64,000 nt of DNA from an uncultured Bacteroidales bacterium (lineage in GTDB: Bacteria > Bacteroidota > Bacteroidia > Bacteroidales > P3). Shown here piece by piece: positions 1 through 9,160 of the stretch. Position 1 is the stretch's first letter. Each line of letters starts with the position of its first letter. The position numbers and the translations under genes are program-made. The DNA lies in NCBI GenBank assembly GCA_937884485.1, contig CALGCG010000111.1, positions 1 through 64,000 on the forward strand, in the 5' to 3' direction. The notes beneath the pieces were generated by a model, which did not search any database, had not been told where the DNA came from, and worked only from the letters and a program-made list of their open reading frames with translations.

Positions 1-563
1 AAAGAAGAGGTGCCGTCAAGCACAATGGGACCGCAACCCGGTTCAGGAGTGGGTTCGGGCGTGCTCCCGCCGTTGGGGTCGGAAGCATAGAGCATCTCAT
101 CGGCCGGACCCATCTGCATCCAGTCAACAAAGTCACCGTTTTGAATCATGTCATAAGTGATTCCTCCCGAGCTCTGCACCACATCGCCGGCGTTCTTCCA
201 TGTATACCACCACCAGCTGTCCTGACCAATGAGGTTGAGCCCCAACTCGCTGTCGTTGTAGGCAATGTTGGTGATAAAGGAGGAACTGCCACTCAGCGTC
301 ACGCGCGCATCATAGGCCGCGATGGTGTCCATCAAACTCTTGAGGGCGATGGACGAGCCGTTCCACTGCACGCCCCAGGCAATGCCTATCGAGCCGGCAG
401 CGTCGTCGTCCCACGTAACGGCTATGACAGCCCGGTTGCTGCCCGTCCCCGTCCAAAAACGGATACTGTCTTGCGGCACAGTTGCATTGCCGCTGCCCAT
501 CTGGGCCGAAGCCACTGTGGCAAGCAGCAGCCCCGAAACAATTGTTAGTAGTTTTTTTACCAT
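1..563 (-). CDS. Cobalamin-regulated secreted protein (3' end outside window)
   Basis: The gene starts at 563 and runs off the left edge, so only the first 187 codons are visible. Residues 1-20 form a typical Sec signal peptide (basic MVKK, hydrophobic core, cleavage after ATVASA). No lipobox cysteine is seen. The mature part begins with a segment reading IRFWTGTGSNRAVIAVTWDD, then a probable globular domain, then a Pro/Glu/Thr-rich linker (PEPTPEPG) near residue 175 that suggests another domain follows. A cobalamin riboswitch lies in its leader, so the protein is probably made when B12 is scarce and may help capture or handle corrinoids at the cell surface or in the periplasm. That role is inferred from regulation only. 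I recognise no catalytic motif. Confidence 0.85.
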   Translation of the reverse strand, partial: MVKKLLTIVSGLLLATVASAQMGSGNATVPQDSIRFWTGTGSNRAVIAVTWDDDAAGSIGIAWGVQWNGSSIALKSLMDTIAAYDARVTLSGSSSFITNIAYNDSELGLNLIGQDSWWWYTWKNAGDVVQSSGGITYDMIQNGDFVDWMQMGPADEMLYASDPNGGSTPEPTPEPGCGPIVLDGTSS

Positions 564-744
564 TTTCTGATACTTTTTTTTTAATTGTTAATAAAACATT
601 TTTCAACTCAAAGTATCGGAATGGCTCGCGGCGGGAAACAAAAAAGACCATCAAAAAAAGAACACTGCCCGACCCCACACAAACGGGGCTGCAAGCTCTC
701 TCTTGTCGGCTGCCTTTTCCTCGAAAGCGATCCGATTTTATCGA

Positions 745-909
745 TTTGGCAGGTCTTCTGGCTTGCTCTTCTCGGCTCTGTCTTCCCATGCGACTATGGC
801 GCCGCACAGTGACGTATCAGATTGAGCCTCAAACTCTCGAGCTTACAGCAGCGGGACTGCGCCGGACTCTCACCGGCTTCCCTTTTCACACCCCGGGGGG
901 TGACCAAAA
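745..909 (-). promoter_or_regulatory. Cobalamin (AdoCbl/B12) riboswitch
   Basis: Read on the minus strand, this leader carries the conserved blocks of the cobalamin aptamer in order: GCCGGTGAGAGTCCGGC, then CAGTCCCGCTGCTGTAAG (the B12 box), a GTCACTG block, a GGGAAGAC block, and the closing GCCAGAAGACCTGCC at about 748-762. About 180 nt separate it from the start codon at 563. It should repress the downstream secreted-protein gene when cobalamin is abundant. Identity is clear from sequence; the OFF direction is the usual behaviour of the class. Confidence 0.93.
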
Positions 910-915
910 CGGCTG

Positions 916-946
916 CAAAAATACAAAATAAAATCCACACCGCAAA
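916..946 (-). promoter_or_regulatory. Bacteroidota-type promoter for the riboswitch transcript
   Basis: On the minus strand a TTTG (943-946) is followed by 19 bp and TATTTTTG (916-923), matching the Bacteroidota -33/-7 consensus. The start of transcription would fall just before the riboswitch aptamer. Confidence 0.75.
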
Positions 947-964
947 AAAAAATATCCGCCCCCG

Positions 965-1130
965 CCTCGCCCCCAATTCGCCCCCAATTCGGCATTTCGC
1001 ATATAGTTCTCATATAGTTCTTATATAGTTCCTATATACGGTATATAAGAACTATATGAGAACTATATGAGAACGATATAAGAACGATATAAGAAGGGCC
1101 GAACAAGGGGCGAATCAGGGGCCTATCCGG
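965..1130. repeat. Palindromic element of 11-bp units, copy 1
   Basis: The left arm (about 1001-1039) is a run of 11-bp units of the form ATATAGTTCTN. The right arm (about 1043-1095) is the reverse-complement series ATATNAGAACN, about five units. The core meets at TATATACGGTATATA. G/C-rich flanks surround it, with AAGGGCCGAACAAGGGGCGAA on the right and related C-rich sequence on the left. A second copy with the same layout lies at 13300-13475. It sits between divergent transcription units. Function is unknown. Confidence 0.85.
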
Positions 1131-1282
1131 GGCGGCGAGGAGGGGTGCGCGGCACGTCATAATCGCCGGATGAAAATTTAACAGACATTAATATAATAAA
1201 TATGCAACAATGGCGTTATAAGAGAGTAAGGACTCCGGTTTTGCACAAGGTGCGGAAATTGGATTTTTTGAATACTGAAAAC

Positions 1283-3280
1283 ATGAACATACTGATGCAG
1301 GAATGGGAGTACCCTCCCTTCGACAAGATAAAGACCGATGATTACGCTCCGGCGGTGCGCGACGCCATCGCCGAGGCGCAGGCAACCATCGAGGCCATAG
1401 CCGCCAGCCCCGAGGAGCCGACCTTCGCCAACACCGTCGAGGCCCTCGAGGGGGCTTCGCGACGCCTGGACCGCGTGAGCGCCATCATGATGAACCTCAA
1501 CGAGTGCTGCACCAACGAGGAGCTGCAGCAGGTGGTGCTGGAGCTGGAGCCGGAGCTGACGCGCTTCAGCATGAAGGTGATGACGGACGAACGGCTGTAT
1601 GCGCGAGTGCAGCACGTGGCCGACACGGCCGACAAAACCGCATCGCCCCTCACCGCCGAGCAGCGCATGCTGCTGGACAACACGCTGAAAGGCTTTGTGC
1701 GCCACGGCGTGGCCCTGCCCGCCGAGGAGCGCGAGCAGTTCAAGCGCAACGCCGAGGAACTGAGCGAGCTGCAGGTGCGCTTCGGCCAGAACGCCCTGGC
1801 CGACCTCAACGACTGGACACTGCACCTCGCCGCCGAGGACGACCTCGACGGGCTGCCGCAAGGGGTGCGCGACGCCGCCAGGGAGGAGGCGCAGCGACGC
1901 GGCCTCGACGGGTGGCTCTTCACCCTCGCCTACCCCTCCTACGGCCCGTTCATGACCTACAGCCGCCGCCGCGACCTGCGCGAAAAGATGTACCGCGCCT
2001 ACGGCGCCATAGGCAACCGCGGCAACGGCCACGACAACAACGAGGTGATACGCCGCATCGTACAGCTTCGCGCCGAGCAGGCGCACCTGCTGGGCTACGA
2101 CACCTACTGCGACTACGTGCTCGAAGACCGCATGGTGCAGAGCCTGCCCAACCTGCGCCGCTTCATGGACGACCTGGCGCGTGCCGTCCGCCCCGCGGCC
2201 CTGCACGACCTGGAGGACGTGCGCGACGCGACGGGTCCCTCCCACCCCCTCATGCCGTGGGACTTCTCCTTCTACGCCGAGCAGCTGAAACGGCAGCGCT
2301 ACGACTTCGACAGCGAGCAGCTGCGCCCCTACTTCCCCCTGGAGGCCGTGCGCCAGGGCATCTTCGACCTCTACGGCCGCCTCTACGGCCTGCACTTCGA
2401 GCCGGCACCCGAGGTGCCCGTCTACCACGAGGATGTGCGCGTCTACCGCGTCAGCCGTACCTCCGAACTCGGCATACTGTACCTGGACATGCATCCCCGC
2501 CCCTCCAAGCGCAGCGGCGCCTGGATGACGGAGTTCCGCGGACAGTACGGCAGCGTCCGCCCGCAGATACAGGTGGTGTGCAACTTCTCCAAGCCCACGG
2601 CCGACGCCCCCGCCCTGCTGCGCTTCAGCGAGGTGGAGACCTTCATGCACGAGATGGGGCACGCCATGCACGGCATGCTGAGCGAGGTGCAGTACGAAAG
2701 CCTGAGCGGCACCAACGTCAAGCGCGACTTCGTGGAGATGCCGTCGCAGCTGATGGAGAACTGGTGCTACGAGCCCGAGTTCCTCGCCACCTTCGCCCGC
2801 CACTGGCAGACCGGCGCTGCGCTGCCGATGGAATACGTGGAGAAGATCCGCGCCGCGCAGAACCACATGGCCGGGTGGCTCTGCCTGCGCCAGCTGAACC
2901 TGGGCAGGACCGACATGGCCTTCCACACCGTGCCCGACGGCGCCGCCGTCGGCAAGGCAGAGGAGGTGGAGGCCGCAGCCATGGACAACCTGCTGCCCCG
3001 TGTGCCGGGATGCTGCACGGCCACCAACTTCAGCCACATCTTCGGCGGCGGCTACGCCAGCGGCTACTACGGCTACAAGTGGGCCGAGGTGCTCGACGCC
3101 GACATCTTCAGCCGCTTCAAGGACGACGGCATCTTCAACGCCGACACCGCCGAGGCCTTCCGCCGCGAGATACTGAGCCGCGGCGGCACCGAGCACCCGG
3201 CGGTGCTCTTCCGCAACTTCATGGGCCGCGAGCCCGACCAGCAGGCCCTGCTGCGACGCATGGGCCTCATCAACAAATAA
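1283..3280 (+). CDS. M3-family zinc metallopeptidase (oligopeptidase A / Dcp type)
   Basis: A 665-residue cytosolic peptidase that degrades short peptides; no signal peptide is seen. The zinc site HEMGH is at about residues 456-460, with the third ligand Glu downstream in VEMPSQLMENW, and the family's C-terminal GGGYASGYYGYKW segment is present. The open frame extends upstream to 1202, but the protein resembles the family only from the ATG at 1283 (MNILMQEWEYPPFDKIK), so I take that start. Length fits the family's usual 660-710. RNase R follows 28 bp downstream on the same strand. Whether it is a dipeptidyl carboxypeptidase or an oligopeptidase cannot be told from sequence alone. Confidence 0.9.
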   Translation: MNILMQEWEYPPFDKIKTDDYAPAVRDAIAEAQATIEAIAASPEEPTFANTVEALEGASRRLDRVSAIMMNLNECCTNEELQQVVLELEPELTRFSMKVMTDERLYARVQHVADTADKTASPLTAEQRMLLDNTLKGFVRHGVALPAEEREQFKRNAEELSELQVRFGQNALADLNDWTLHLAAEDDLDGLPQGVRDAAREEAQRRGLDGWLFTLAYPSYGPFMTYSRRRDLREKMYRAYGAIGNRGNGHDNNEVIRRIVQLRAEQAHLLGYDTYCDYVLEDRMVQSLPNLRRFMDDLARAVRPAALHDLEDVRDATGPSHPLMPWDFSFYAEQLKRQRYDFDSEQLRPYFPLEAVRQGIFDLYGRLYGLHFEPAPEVPVYHEDVRVYRVSRTSELGILYLDMHPRPSKRSGAWMTEFRGQYGSVRPQIQVVCNFSKPTADAPALLRFSEVETFMHEMGHAMHGMLSEVQYESLSGTNVKRDFVEMPSQLMENWCYEPEFLATFARHWQTGAALPMEYVEKIRAAQNHMAGWLCLRQLNLGRTDMAFHTVPDGAAVGKAEEVEAAAMDNLLPRVPGCCTATNFSHIFGGGYASGYYGYKWAEVLDADIFSRFKDDGIFNADTAEAFRREILSRGGTEHPAVLFRNFMGREPDQQALLRRMGLINK

Positions 3281-3308
3281 AAAAAACATAAACACAATCA
3301 TTATCATT

Positions 3309-5588
3309 ATGAACGAGAATTTAGCAAGACAGATACTCAAAATCTTCGTCAACAATCCCTTCGACGCCTTCAACCACAAGCAGATCTCCTCGCGCATCGG
3401 CGCCGGCAGCAAAGCCGAGCGGCAGGAGGTCATCCGCACCATCCAGGAGCTGGCCGAGAGCAAGCAGCTGGTGGAGGACGACCACAAAGGGAAGTACAAA
3501 ATCAACCCCAAGAACATCAACGACGACCTGGTGCCGAAGAACTACGTCGAGGGCACCATCGACATGAAGCAGGGCGGCAAAGCCTACGTCATACCCAACG
3601 AGGAAGGCCGCGAGGACATACAGATAGCCCCCAACAACACCCACCATGCGCTGCACGGCGACACCGTCCGGGTGCTGATGTTCCCGCAGCGCAAGATGCA
3701 CAAGCCCGAAGGGCAGGTGGTGGAAATCATCAAGAGGGCCAAGACCCGCTTCGTGGGCGTCATACAGAAACAGGAGCGTTTCGCCTTCATGGTCAGCGAC
3801 TCGCGCACGATGAACGTGGACATCTTCATCCACATCGACGACCTCGGCGGCGCCGAGAACGGCGAGAAAGTGCTGGTAGAGATGACCGACTGGCCGGAGC
3901 GTATGAACAACCCCGTGGGCAAAGTGATCAAACGCCTCGGCAAGCCCGGCGACAACAACGTGGAGATGCAGTCCATCCTGGCCGAATACGACTTCCCCCT
4001 GGAGTTCCCCAAGGAGGCCGAGGACGAGGCCAAGAAGATACGCAAGCCGACGAAAAAGGAGATGGCCTCGCGTCGCGACTTCCGCGATGTGCTCACCTTC
4101 ACCATCGACCCCGCCGACGCCAAGGACTTCGACGACGCCCTCTCCTACCGTGTGCTGGAGAACGGCCACATCGAGGTGGGCGTTCACATCGCCGATGTGT
4201 CGCACTACGTCAAGCCCGGCTCCGCCATCGACCGCGAGGCCTACGAGCGCGGCACGAGCGTCTACCTCGTCGACCGCACCATCCCCATGCTGCCCGAGAA
4301 GCTCTGCAACGATGTCTGCTCCCTGCGCCAGGACGAGGAGAAGCTCTGCTTCAGCGTGGTGATGGAGATGGATGCCAAAGCCAAGGTGCTGAAAAGCTGG
4401 ATGGGCAAGACCGTCATCTGCAGCAACCGCCGCATGGCCTACGAGGAAGCGCAGGCCGTCATTGACACCGGCAAGAGCGACGGCACCGCCGTCGGCGACG
4501 CCATCATGGCCCTCCACGCCCTGGCCACACGCCTGCGCGAGGCACGCTTCAAGACCGGCGCCATCAACTTCGAGACCCAGGAGGTGAAGTTCCAGCTCGA
4601 CGAGAACGCAAAGCCCATCGGCGTATACATCAAGGAAAGCAAAGAGGCCAACTGGCTAATCGAAGAGTTCATGCTGCTGGCCAACAAGACCGTTGCCGAA
4701 TACATCGGCAAATCCGGAAAAACCGGAACCACCGGAAAACCCGGAAAAACCTTCGTCTACCGCGTGCACGACGAGCCCAACCCCGAGAAGCTGAACACCT
4801 TCGTAGAGTTTGTGGCCAAACTGGGCTTCAGCATGAAAGTGGGCAGCCGCAAGACCCTGGCCGAAAGCTACAACCGCCTATTTGAAAACATCGCCGGACG
4901 CGGCGAGGAGAACATGATCGACACCATCGCCATCCGCACCATGAGCAAGGCCTACTACAGCACCGACAACATCGGCCATTACGGCCTGGCCTTCCCCTTC
5001 TACACCCACTTCACCTCGCCCATCCGCCGCTATCCCGACCTGATGGTGCACCGCCTGCTGGAGCACTACCTCGAGGGCGGCGCCAGCGCCAACAAGGACG
5101 AGTACGAGGAATACTGCAAACACTGCTCCATCATGGAGAAGAAAGCCGCCGATGCCGAGCGCACCAGCGTCAAATACAAGCAGGCCGAGTTCCTGGCCGA
5201 CAAGCTGGGTCAGGTGTTCCCGGCCCTCATCAGCGGTGTCAGCAAGTGGGGCATCTACGCCGAAATCGAAGGCAACAAATGCGAGGGCATGATTCCCATC
5301 GGAAGCCTCAAGGACGACTACTACATGCTCGACGAGGACAACTATCAGGTCATCGGCCGTCGCCACGGCCGCACCTACAAGCTGGGCTACCCCGTCCAAA
5401 TCCGCGTCAAACGTGTCGACATGCTGAAGAAACAGATTGACTTCGAACTCGTCGACGAGGACGACCGCAAGCCCGAGAGCCGTAAGGAACAGTCCCGCCA
5501 AAACCGCAAGAAGAGCTCCTCCCGCCAGAAGAAGACTCCCTCCGGCAAGCAGCACCGCTCGAAAAAGAAGTCGCACCCAGACAGGTAA
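3309..5588 (+). CDS. rnr: Ribonuclease R (RNase II family 3'-5' exoribonuclease)
   Basis: A 759-residue processive 3'-to-5' exoribonuclease that degrades structured RNA. In order it has an N-terminal winged-helix-like segment (about 15-60), cold-shock OB domains, the RNB catalytic domain with DPADAKDFDDALS near residue 265 (metal-binding aspartates), an S1 domain (about 640-720), and a Lys/Arg/Ser-rich tail typical of RNase R. A glycine/lysine/threonine-rich insert (GKSGKTGTTGKPGKT, about residues 468-483) is encoded by a short tandem DNA repeat and sits just before FVYRVHDEPN. It follows the M3 peptidase gene closely and is probably co-transcribed. Confidence 0.96.
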   Translation: MNENLARQILKIFVNNPFDAFNHKQISSRIGAGSKAERQEVIRTIQELAESKQLVEDDHKGKYKINPKNINDDLVPKNYVEGTIDMKQGGKAYVIPNEEGREDIQIAPNNTHHALHGDTVRVLMFPQRKMHKPEGQVVEIIKRAKTRFVGVIQKQERFAFMVSDSRTMNVDIFIHIDDLGGAENGEKVLVEMTDWPERMNNPVGKVIKRLGKPGDNNVEMQSILAEYDFPLEFPKEAEDEAKKIRKPTKKEMASRRDFRDVLTFTIDPADAKDFDDALSYRVLENGHIEVGVHIADVSHYVKPGSAIDREAYERGTSVYLVDRTIPMLPEKLCNDVCSLRQDEEKLCFSVVMEMDAKAKVLKSWMGKTVICSNRRMAYEEAQAVIDTGKSDGTAVGDAIMALHALATRLREARFKTGAINFETQEVKFQLDENAKPIGVYIKESKEANWLIEEFMLLANKTVAEYIGKSGKTGTTGKPGKTFVYRVHDEPNPEKLNTFVEFVAKLGFSMKVGSRKTLAESYNRLFENIAGRGEENMIDTIAIRTMSKAYYSTDNIGHYGLAFPFYTHFTSPIRRYPDLMVHRLLEHYLEGGASANKDEYEEYCKHCSIMEKKAADAERTSVKYKQAEFLADKLGQVFPALISGVSKWGIYAEIEGNKCEGMIPIGSLKDDYYMLDEDNYQVIGRRHGRTYKLGYPVQIRVKRVDMLKKQIDFELVDEDDRKPESRKEQSRQNRKKSSSRQKKTPSGKQHRSKKKSHPDR

Positions 5589-5663
5589 ACGCCTCTGGCA
5601 TCTACAGCGTCCAGGGGCTGCCGCAAGCGGTCATGTTCCACTTCGCGGACGGGCGCCGTAAGG

Positions 5664-7448
5664 CTACTTGAACAGCGCCTCGATCTGCTCCTTGTAGGCG
5701 GCGCTGACGTTGCGGCGGATAAGCTTCTGTGTGGGGGTAAGCATTTTGTTGGCCTCGGTCCACGTTTCGGCGACCAGCGTGAAGCGTTTGACCTGCTCCG
5801 TTACACCCAGCTCGCTGTTGTACTTGTCAACCACCTTCTGGAAACGGGCCACCACGGTCTTGTCAGCCACCATCTCGGCCGGCGTCTGGGCCTTCACACC
5901 GTGTCGGCGGCACCAGTCCTTGAGCATGTCGAAATCGGGGGCAATGAGGGCGGCAGCGAACTTCTGTCCGTCGCCCACCACCATCATGTCGAGGATAAAA
6001 GGCGACTGCTTCATCTTCTCCTCTATCACCTCGGGATTGATGAACTTGCCCATCGAGGTCTTGAACATGCTCTTCGTCCGGCCCGTGATGAAGAGGTAGC
6101 CGTCGGTGTCGAAGTATCCAGTGTCGCCGGTGTGGAACCAACCGTCGGCGTCGATGGCCTCGGCAGTGAGCTCCGGCTTCTTGTAGTAGCCTTTCATCAC
6201 GTTGCCGCCACGGCATTGTATCTCGCTTGTCTTCGGGTCTATACGCACCTCTATCTCTCGCATGGCGAAGCCCACGGAACCCGTCTTGCGGCCTGCCTTG
6301 TTGCTGTTGGTGACGGCGATGAGCGGCGAGGTCTCCGTAAGACCGTAACCCTCGAAGAGGTTGAGACCCACGCAGGAGAAGAAGCGCGTCAGGCGAGGCT
6401 GAATGATGGCGCCACCGCTAACCAGCATGCCCAGCTCACCACCCATGCTCTCACGAATCTCCTTGTACACCAGCTTGTCCGCCACAGCCCTCTGCAGTTT
6501 GTACCATAACGACAGCTTGCTCTCATCGAGGTCGTAGTCGAAAGCAAGGTCGATAGCCCAGTCGAAGATCTTTTTCTTCATGCCCGTCATCTTCTCACCC
6601 TTGCGGTAGATCTTGTCGTAGACCTTCTCGATGAACCTCGGCACACAGGCCAGCATGTGCGGATGAAGTTCCTTGCAGTTGTCGCCTACCTTGGCTATAC
6701 TTTCGGCATAGGCAATCTCGTAGCAGAGCCACTGGTAGAGATACCCCATCATGCGCTCGTATATATGGCACATAGGCAGCCAGCTGAGGGCCCGCGTCCA
6801 GGTCTTGCCCGGACTCTCCTTGATTTCCTGCACGTTCATAATAAGCCCCCTATGGGCCAGCATGACGCCCTTGGGAACACCCGTGGTGCCAGAGGTGTAG
6901 ATCATCGTGCAGACATCGTCGGTGGTCAGCGAGTCCTTCATCTGCTGCAACCGCTGCGGCGCATCGGGATGCTCCACCAGGTAGCGACGGCCAATCTCGT
7001 AGATATCATCCAGACTCTTCGCCCCCTCCATGGGCACTATGGTGCAGAGATTCTCCAGCTTGGGCAGATTCTCGCGGATACCGTTGATCCTCTTGCACAG
7101 TGCAGGCGTCTCCACCACCAGCAGTCGCACCTCGGCATCACCGACGATGTAGAGGTAGTCCTCCTCGCTCATCGTCGGGTAGATGGGCAGGAGCACAGCT
7201 CCCGTCTGCTGCACACCGAAGTCGATGTAGTTCCACTCAGGGCGTCCGGCACTGATAAGGCCGATGTTCTCGCCTTTCTTCACTCCCAAGTGCATCAGTG
7301 CGTAGCTGATCAGGTTGGCTTTCTCGATGTATTCATCGATGTAGTGGTTCTTCCACTCGCCGTCTTCCTTGTACTTGAATACAGGGCGTTCCGGGTGCAA
7401 TTCTTTCCTCCACTCCAGCAGGTCAAAAAGTCTCGTGGGCTCGTTCAT
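5664..7448 (-). CDS. Long-chain acyl-CoA synthetase, AMP-forming
   Basis: A 594-residue ATP-dependent ligase that activates fatty acids to acyl-CoA. It carries the adenylate-forming signature YTSGTTGVPKG, the GYGLTE motif, and the C-terminal TGDTGYFDTDGYLFITGR hinge region. The open frame extends to 7523, but the added N-terminus is not family-like and lies over the promoter, so I start at MNEPTRLFDLLEWRK (7448). It is monocistronic and convergent with rnr. It is the FadD15-like type common in Bacteroidota. Confidence 0.93.
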   Translation of the reverse strand: MNEPTRLFDLLEWRKELHPERPVFKYKEDGEWKNHYIDEYIEKANLISYALMHLGVKKGENIGLISAGRPEWNYIDFGVQQTGAVLLPIYPTMSEEDYLYIVGDAEVRLLVVETPALCKRINGIRENLPKLENLCTIVPMEGAKSLDDIYEIGRRYLVEHPDAPQRLQQMKDSLTTDDVCTMIYTSGTTGVPKGVMLAHRGLIMNVQEIKESPGKTWTRALSWLPMCHIYERMMGYLYQWLCYEIAYAESIAKVGDNCKELHPHMLACVPRFIEKVYDKIYRKGEKMTGMKKKIFDWAIDLAFDYDLDESKLSLWYKLQRAVADKLVYKEIRESMGGELGMLVSGGAIIQPRLTRFFSCVGLNLFEGYGLTETSPLIAVTNSNKAGRKTGSVGFAMREIEVRIDPKTSEIQCRGGNVMKGYYKKPELTAEAIDADGWFHTGDTGYFDTDGYLFITGRTKSMFKTSMGKFINPEVIEEKMKQSPFILDMMVVGDGQKFAAALIAPDFDMLKDWCRRHGVKAQTPAEMVADKTVVARFQKVVDKYNSELGVTEQVKRFTLVAETWTEANKMLTPTQKLIRRNVSAAYKEQIEALFK

Positions 7449-7479
7449 AGTGTAATGGATATTGATTAAGTTGATTTTG

Positions 7480-7513
7480 CAAAAATACAAATATTTTTCT
7501 TCTCTCAGCCAAA
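7480..7513 (-). promoter_or_regulatory. Probable promoter of the acyl-CoA synthetase gene
   Basis: TATTTTTG (7480-7487 on the minus strand) matches the TAnnTTTG -7 element, with a TTTG at 7510-7513. The 22-bp spacing is slightly long. It lies 32 bp before the chosen ATG and supports the start at 7448. Confidence 0.55.
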
Positions 7514-7619
7514 GTACATTCAAAAAAAATCAACAGCCACATGTTTGTAATAAAAAAACTGCGTACAGACCGCACTTGCATATATGTAAAAAAGTTTTCC
7601 CCATGTCAAAAAAAAAACG

Positions 7620-7627
7620 TACTTTTG
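7620..7627 (+). promoter_or_regulatory. -7 promoter element upstream of holA
   Basis: TACTTTTG on the plus strand matches TAnnTTTG and lies 26 bp before the holA start codon. No clear -33 TTTG is seen. Confidence 0.5.
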
Positions 7628-7653
7628 TCATTTACAAATGCAACTGTTAGCCA

Positions 7654-8661
7654 ATGTCAGCAACTGAAAAACAGCTCATTCAAGAACTTCAGGCGGGAAA
7701 ATTCAAGCCTGTTTACCTCCTTACGGGCGAGGAAAACTACTATATCGACGTGGTTTCGGACTACTTCGAGAACCACGTCATCGACCCTGCCATGCGCGAC
7801 TTCGACCTCTCCGTCGTCTATGGCCGCGACACCTCGATGGCCGCCGTCGTCAACGACGCCAAGCGCTACCCCATGATGTCGCCCGTGCACCTGGTGCTCG
7901 TCAAGGAGGCCCAGGACATCGAGACACGCCAGTGGGAACAGCTGGCCGCCTATCTGGCCCACCCCTCCGAGAAAGGCGTCATCGTCTTCTGCTACCGCCA
8001 CAAGAAACTCGACAAGCGCACCGCCGCCTACAAGGCCATCGCCGCCAAAGGCTGCGTCTACGAGACACCAAAGGTGTGGGACAACCAGGTGCCCTCTTGG
8101 ATCAAGAACGAAGTGGGCAGCAACGGATTCACCATCACCGACAAAGCCGCCTACCTCATCTCCGAGTCCATCGGCAACGACCTCGGCAAGATAGTCAACG
8201 AACTGCGCAAGCTCTACCCCCTGCTGCAACCCGGCGCCGCCATCACCGAAGACCTCGTCGAGAAGCAGATAGGTATCAGCAAGGACTACAACGTCTTCGA
8301 GCTGCAGAAAGCCATCGGGCGCCGCGACCCCGTGATGTGCAACCGCATCGTCAACTACTTCGCCGCCAACCCCAAGAAGAACCCCATCCAGCTCGTGCTG
8401 CCCATCCTCTACGGCTACTTCCTCAAAGTGATGTTCTACCACCAACTGGAGAACAAGAGCGACGCCGCCAAGGTGCTGGGGTGCGCCCCCAGCTTCGTGC
8501 AGGACTACGCCGTGGCGGCGTCGAACTACAAACTTGGCAAACTGGCCTCCTGCATCGGCTACCTCTACGAGACCGACCTTCGCTCCAAAGGCGTCCGCAA
8601 CAGTGGCAACGTCACCGACGGCGAACTCCTCAAGGAGCTCATATTCAAAGTCATTCATTAA
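7654..8661 (+). CDS. holA: DNA polymerase III subunit delta
   Basis: A 335-residue clamp-loader subunit that opens the beta sliding clamp. The N-terminus (about residues 15-35, KPVYLLTGEENYYIDVV) and the following DLSVVYGRDTSM and LVLVKEAQD blocks are those of bacterial delta subunits. The C-terminal collar domain (about 215-335) contains the usual helical repeats with NPIQLVLPILYGYF. Length is normal. It is followed by a GxxExxY cassette. Confidence 0.93.
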   Translation: MSATEKQLIQELQAGKFKPVYLLTGEENYYIDVVSDYFENHVIDPAMRDFDLSVVYGRDTSMAAVVNDAKRYPMMSPVHLVLVKEAQDIETRQWEQLAAYLAHPSEKGVIVFCYRHKKLDKRTAAYKAIAAKGCVYETPKVWDNQVPSWIKNEVGSNGFTITDKAAYLISESIGNDLGKIVNELRKLYPLLQPGAAITEDLVEKQIGISKDYNVFELQKAIGRRDPVMCNRIVNYFAANPKKNPIQLVLPILYGYFLKVMFYHQLENKSDAAKVLGCAPSFVQDYAVAASNYKLGKLASCIGYLYETDLRSKGVRNSGNVTDGELLKELIFKVIH

Positions 8662-8664
8662 TAC

Positions 8665-8731
8665 TTTTAACGACGAATTATACGAATTTCACAAAGCTAC
8701 GCAGAACAATTAAATACGAATTACTCGAAAA
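8665..8731. repeat. GxxExxY-flanking repeat unit (upstream, direct orientation)
   Basis: This unit of about 67 bp reads TTAACGACGAATTATACGAA, then GCTACGCAGAACAATT, then GAATTACTCG up to the start codon of the GxxExxY gene. The same unit occurs twice upstream of the second GxxExxY gene and in inverted orientation downstream of this one. Confidence 0.75.
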
Positions 8732-9160
8732 ATGGAAAGCAACAATCTGCTATACAAGGAGGAATCCTATCAGATAATCGGAGCGGCAATGGAGGTGCAT
8801 CGCACTCTGGGTTGCGGGTTTATCGAGGCCGTATGCCAAGAAGCACTAGAAGAAGAATTTAAGAAAAAGAATATACCCTACGAAAGAGAAAAAGAAATAT
8901 CAATCGAATACAAAGGCAAAAAACTCTCTAAAACATTCAGGGCCGACTTCATCTGCCACAACAAAATCATTCTTGAACTCAAAGCCGTGTCCGGATTTAC
9001 AGACGACCACTATGCACAAATATATTCCTATCTGAAAGCCAGCCAACTCAAGCTAGGCATCCTAATCAACTTCGGAGCCGCCACCTTGGAGTACCATCGA
9101 ATACCCGCCAGCCAAAAATGGGCACAAACCCCTTCCAACCCATACAATTCGAGTAATTAG
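8732..9160 (+). CDS. GxxExxY protein, PD-(D/E)XK nuclease superfamily (copy 1)
   Basis: A 142-residue protein of the GxxExxY family. The nuclease-like core is visible as FRADFICHNKIILELK (the ELK is the ExK motif). The family-naming motif here is GFIEAVC, with Cys in place of the usual Tyr; copy 2 at 18049-18456 keeps Tyr. The two copies are clearly homologous over their whole length. The gene is enclosed by inverted copies of an AT-rich repeat unit, so it looks like a cassette rather than part of the holA operon. The molecular function of the family is not established. Confidence 0.88.
   Translation: MESNNLLYKEESYQIIGAAMEVHRTLGCGFIEAVCQEALEEEFKKKNIPYEREKEISIEYKGKKLSKTFRADFICHNKIILELKAVSGFTDDHYAQIYSYLKASQLKLGILINFGAATLEYHRIPASQKWAQTPSNPYNSSN

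Noticed and set aside
1178..3520. 780-codon open frame on the minus strand opposite the M3 peptidase
   Set aside because: It is antisense to a complete, motif-bearing gene and arises from GC-rich third positions. The translation is low-complexity His/Val/Leu-rich with no motif.
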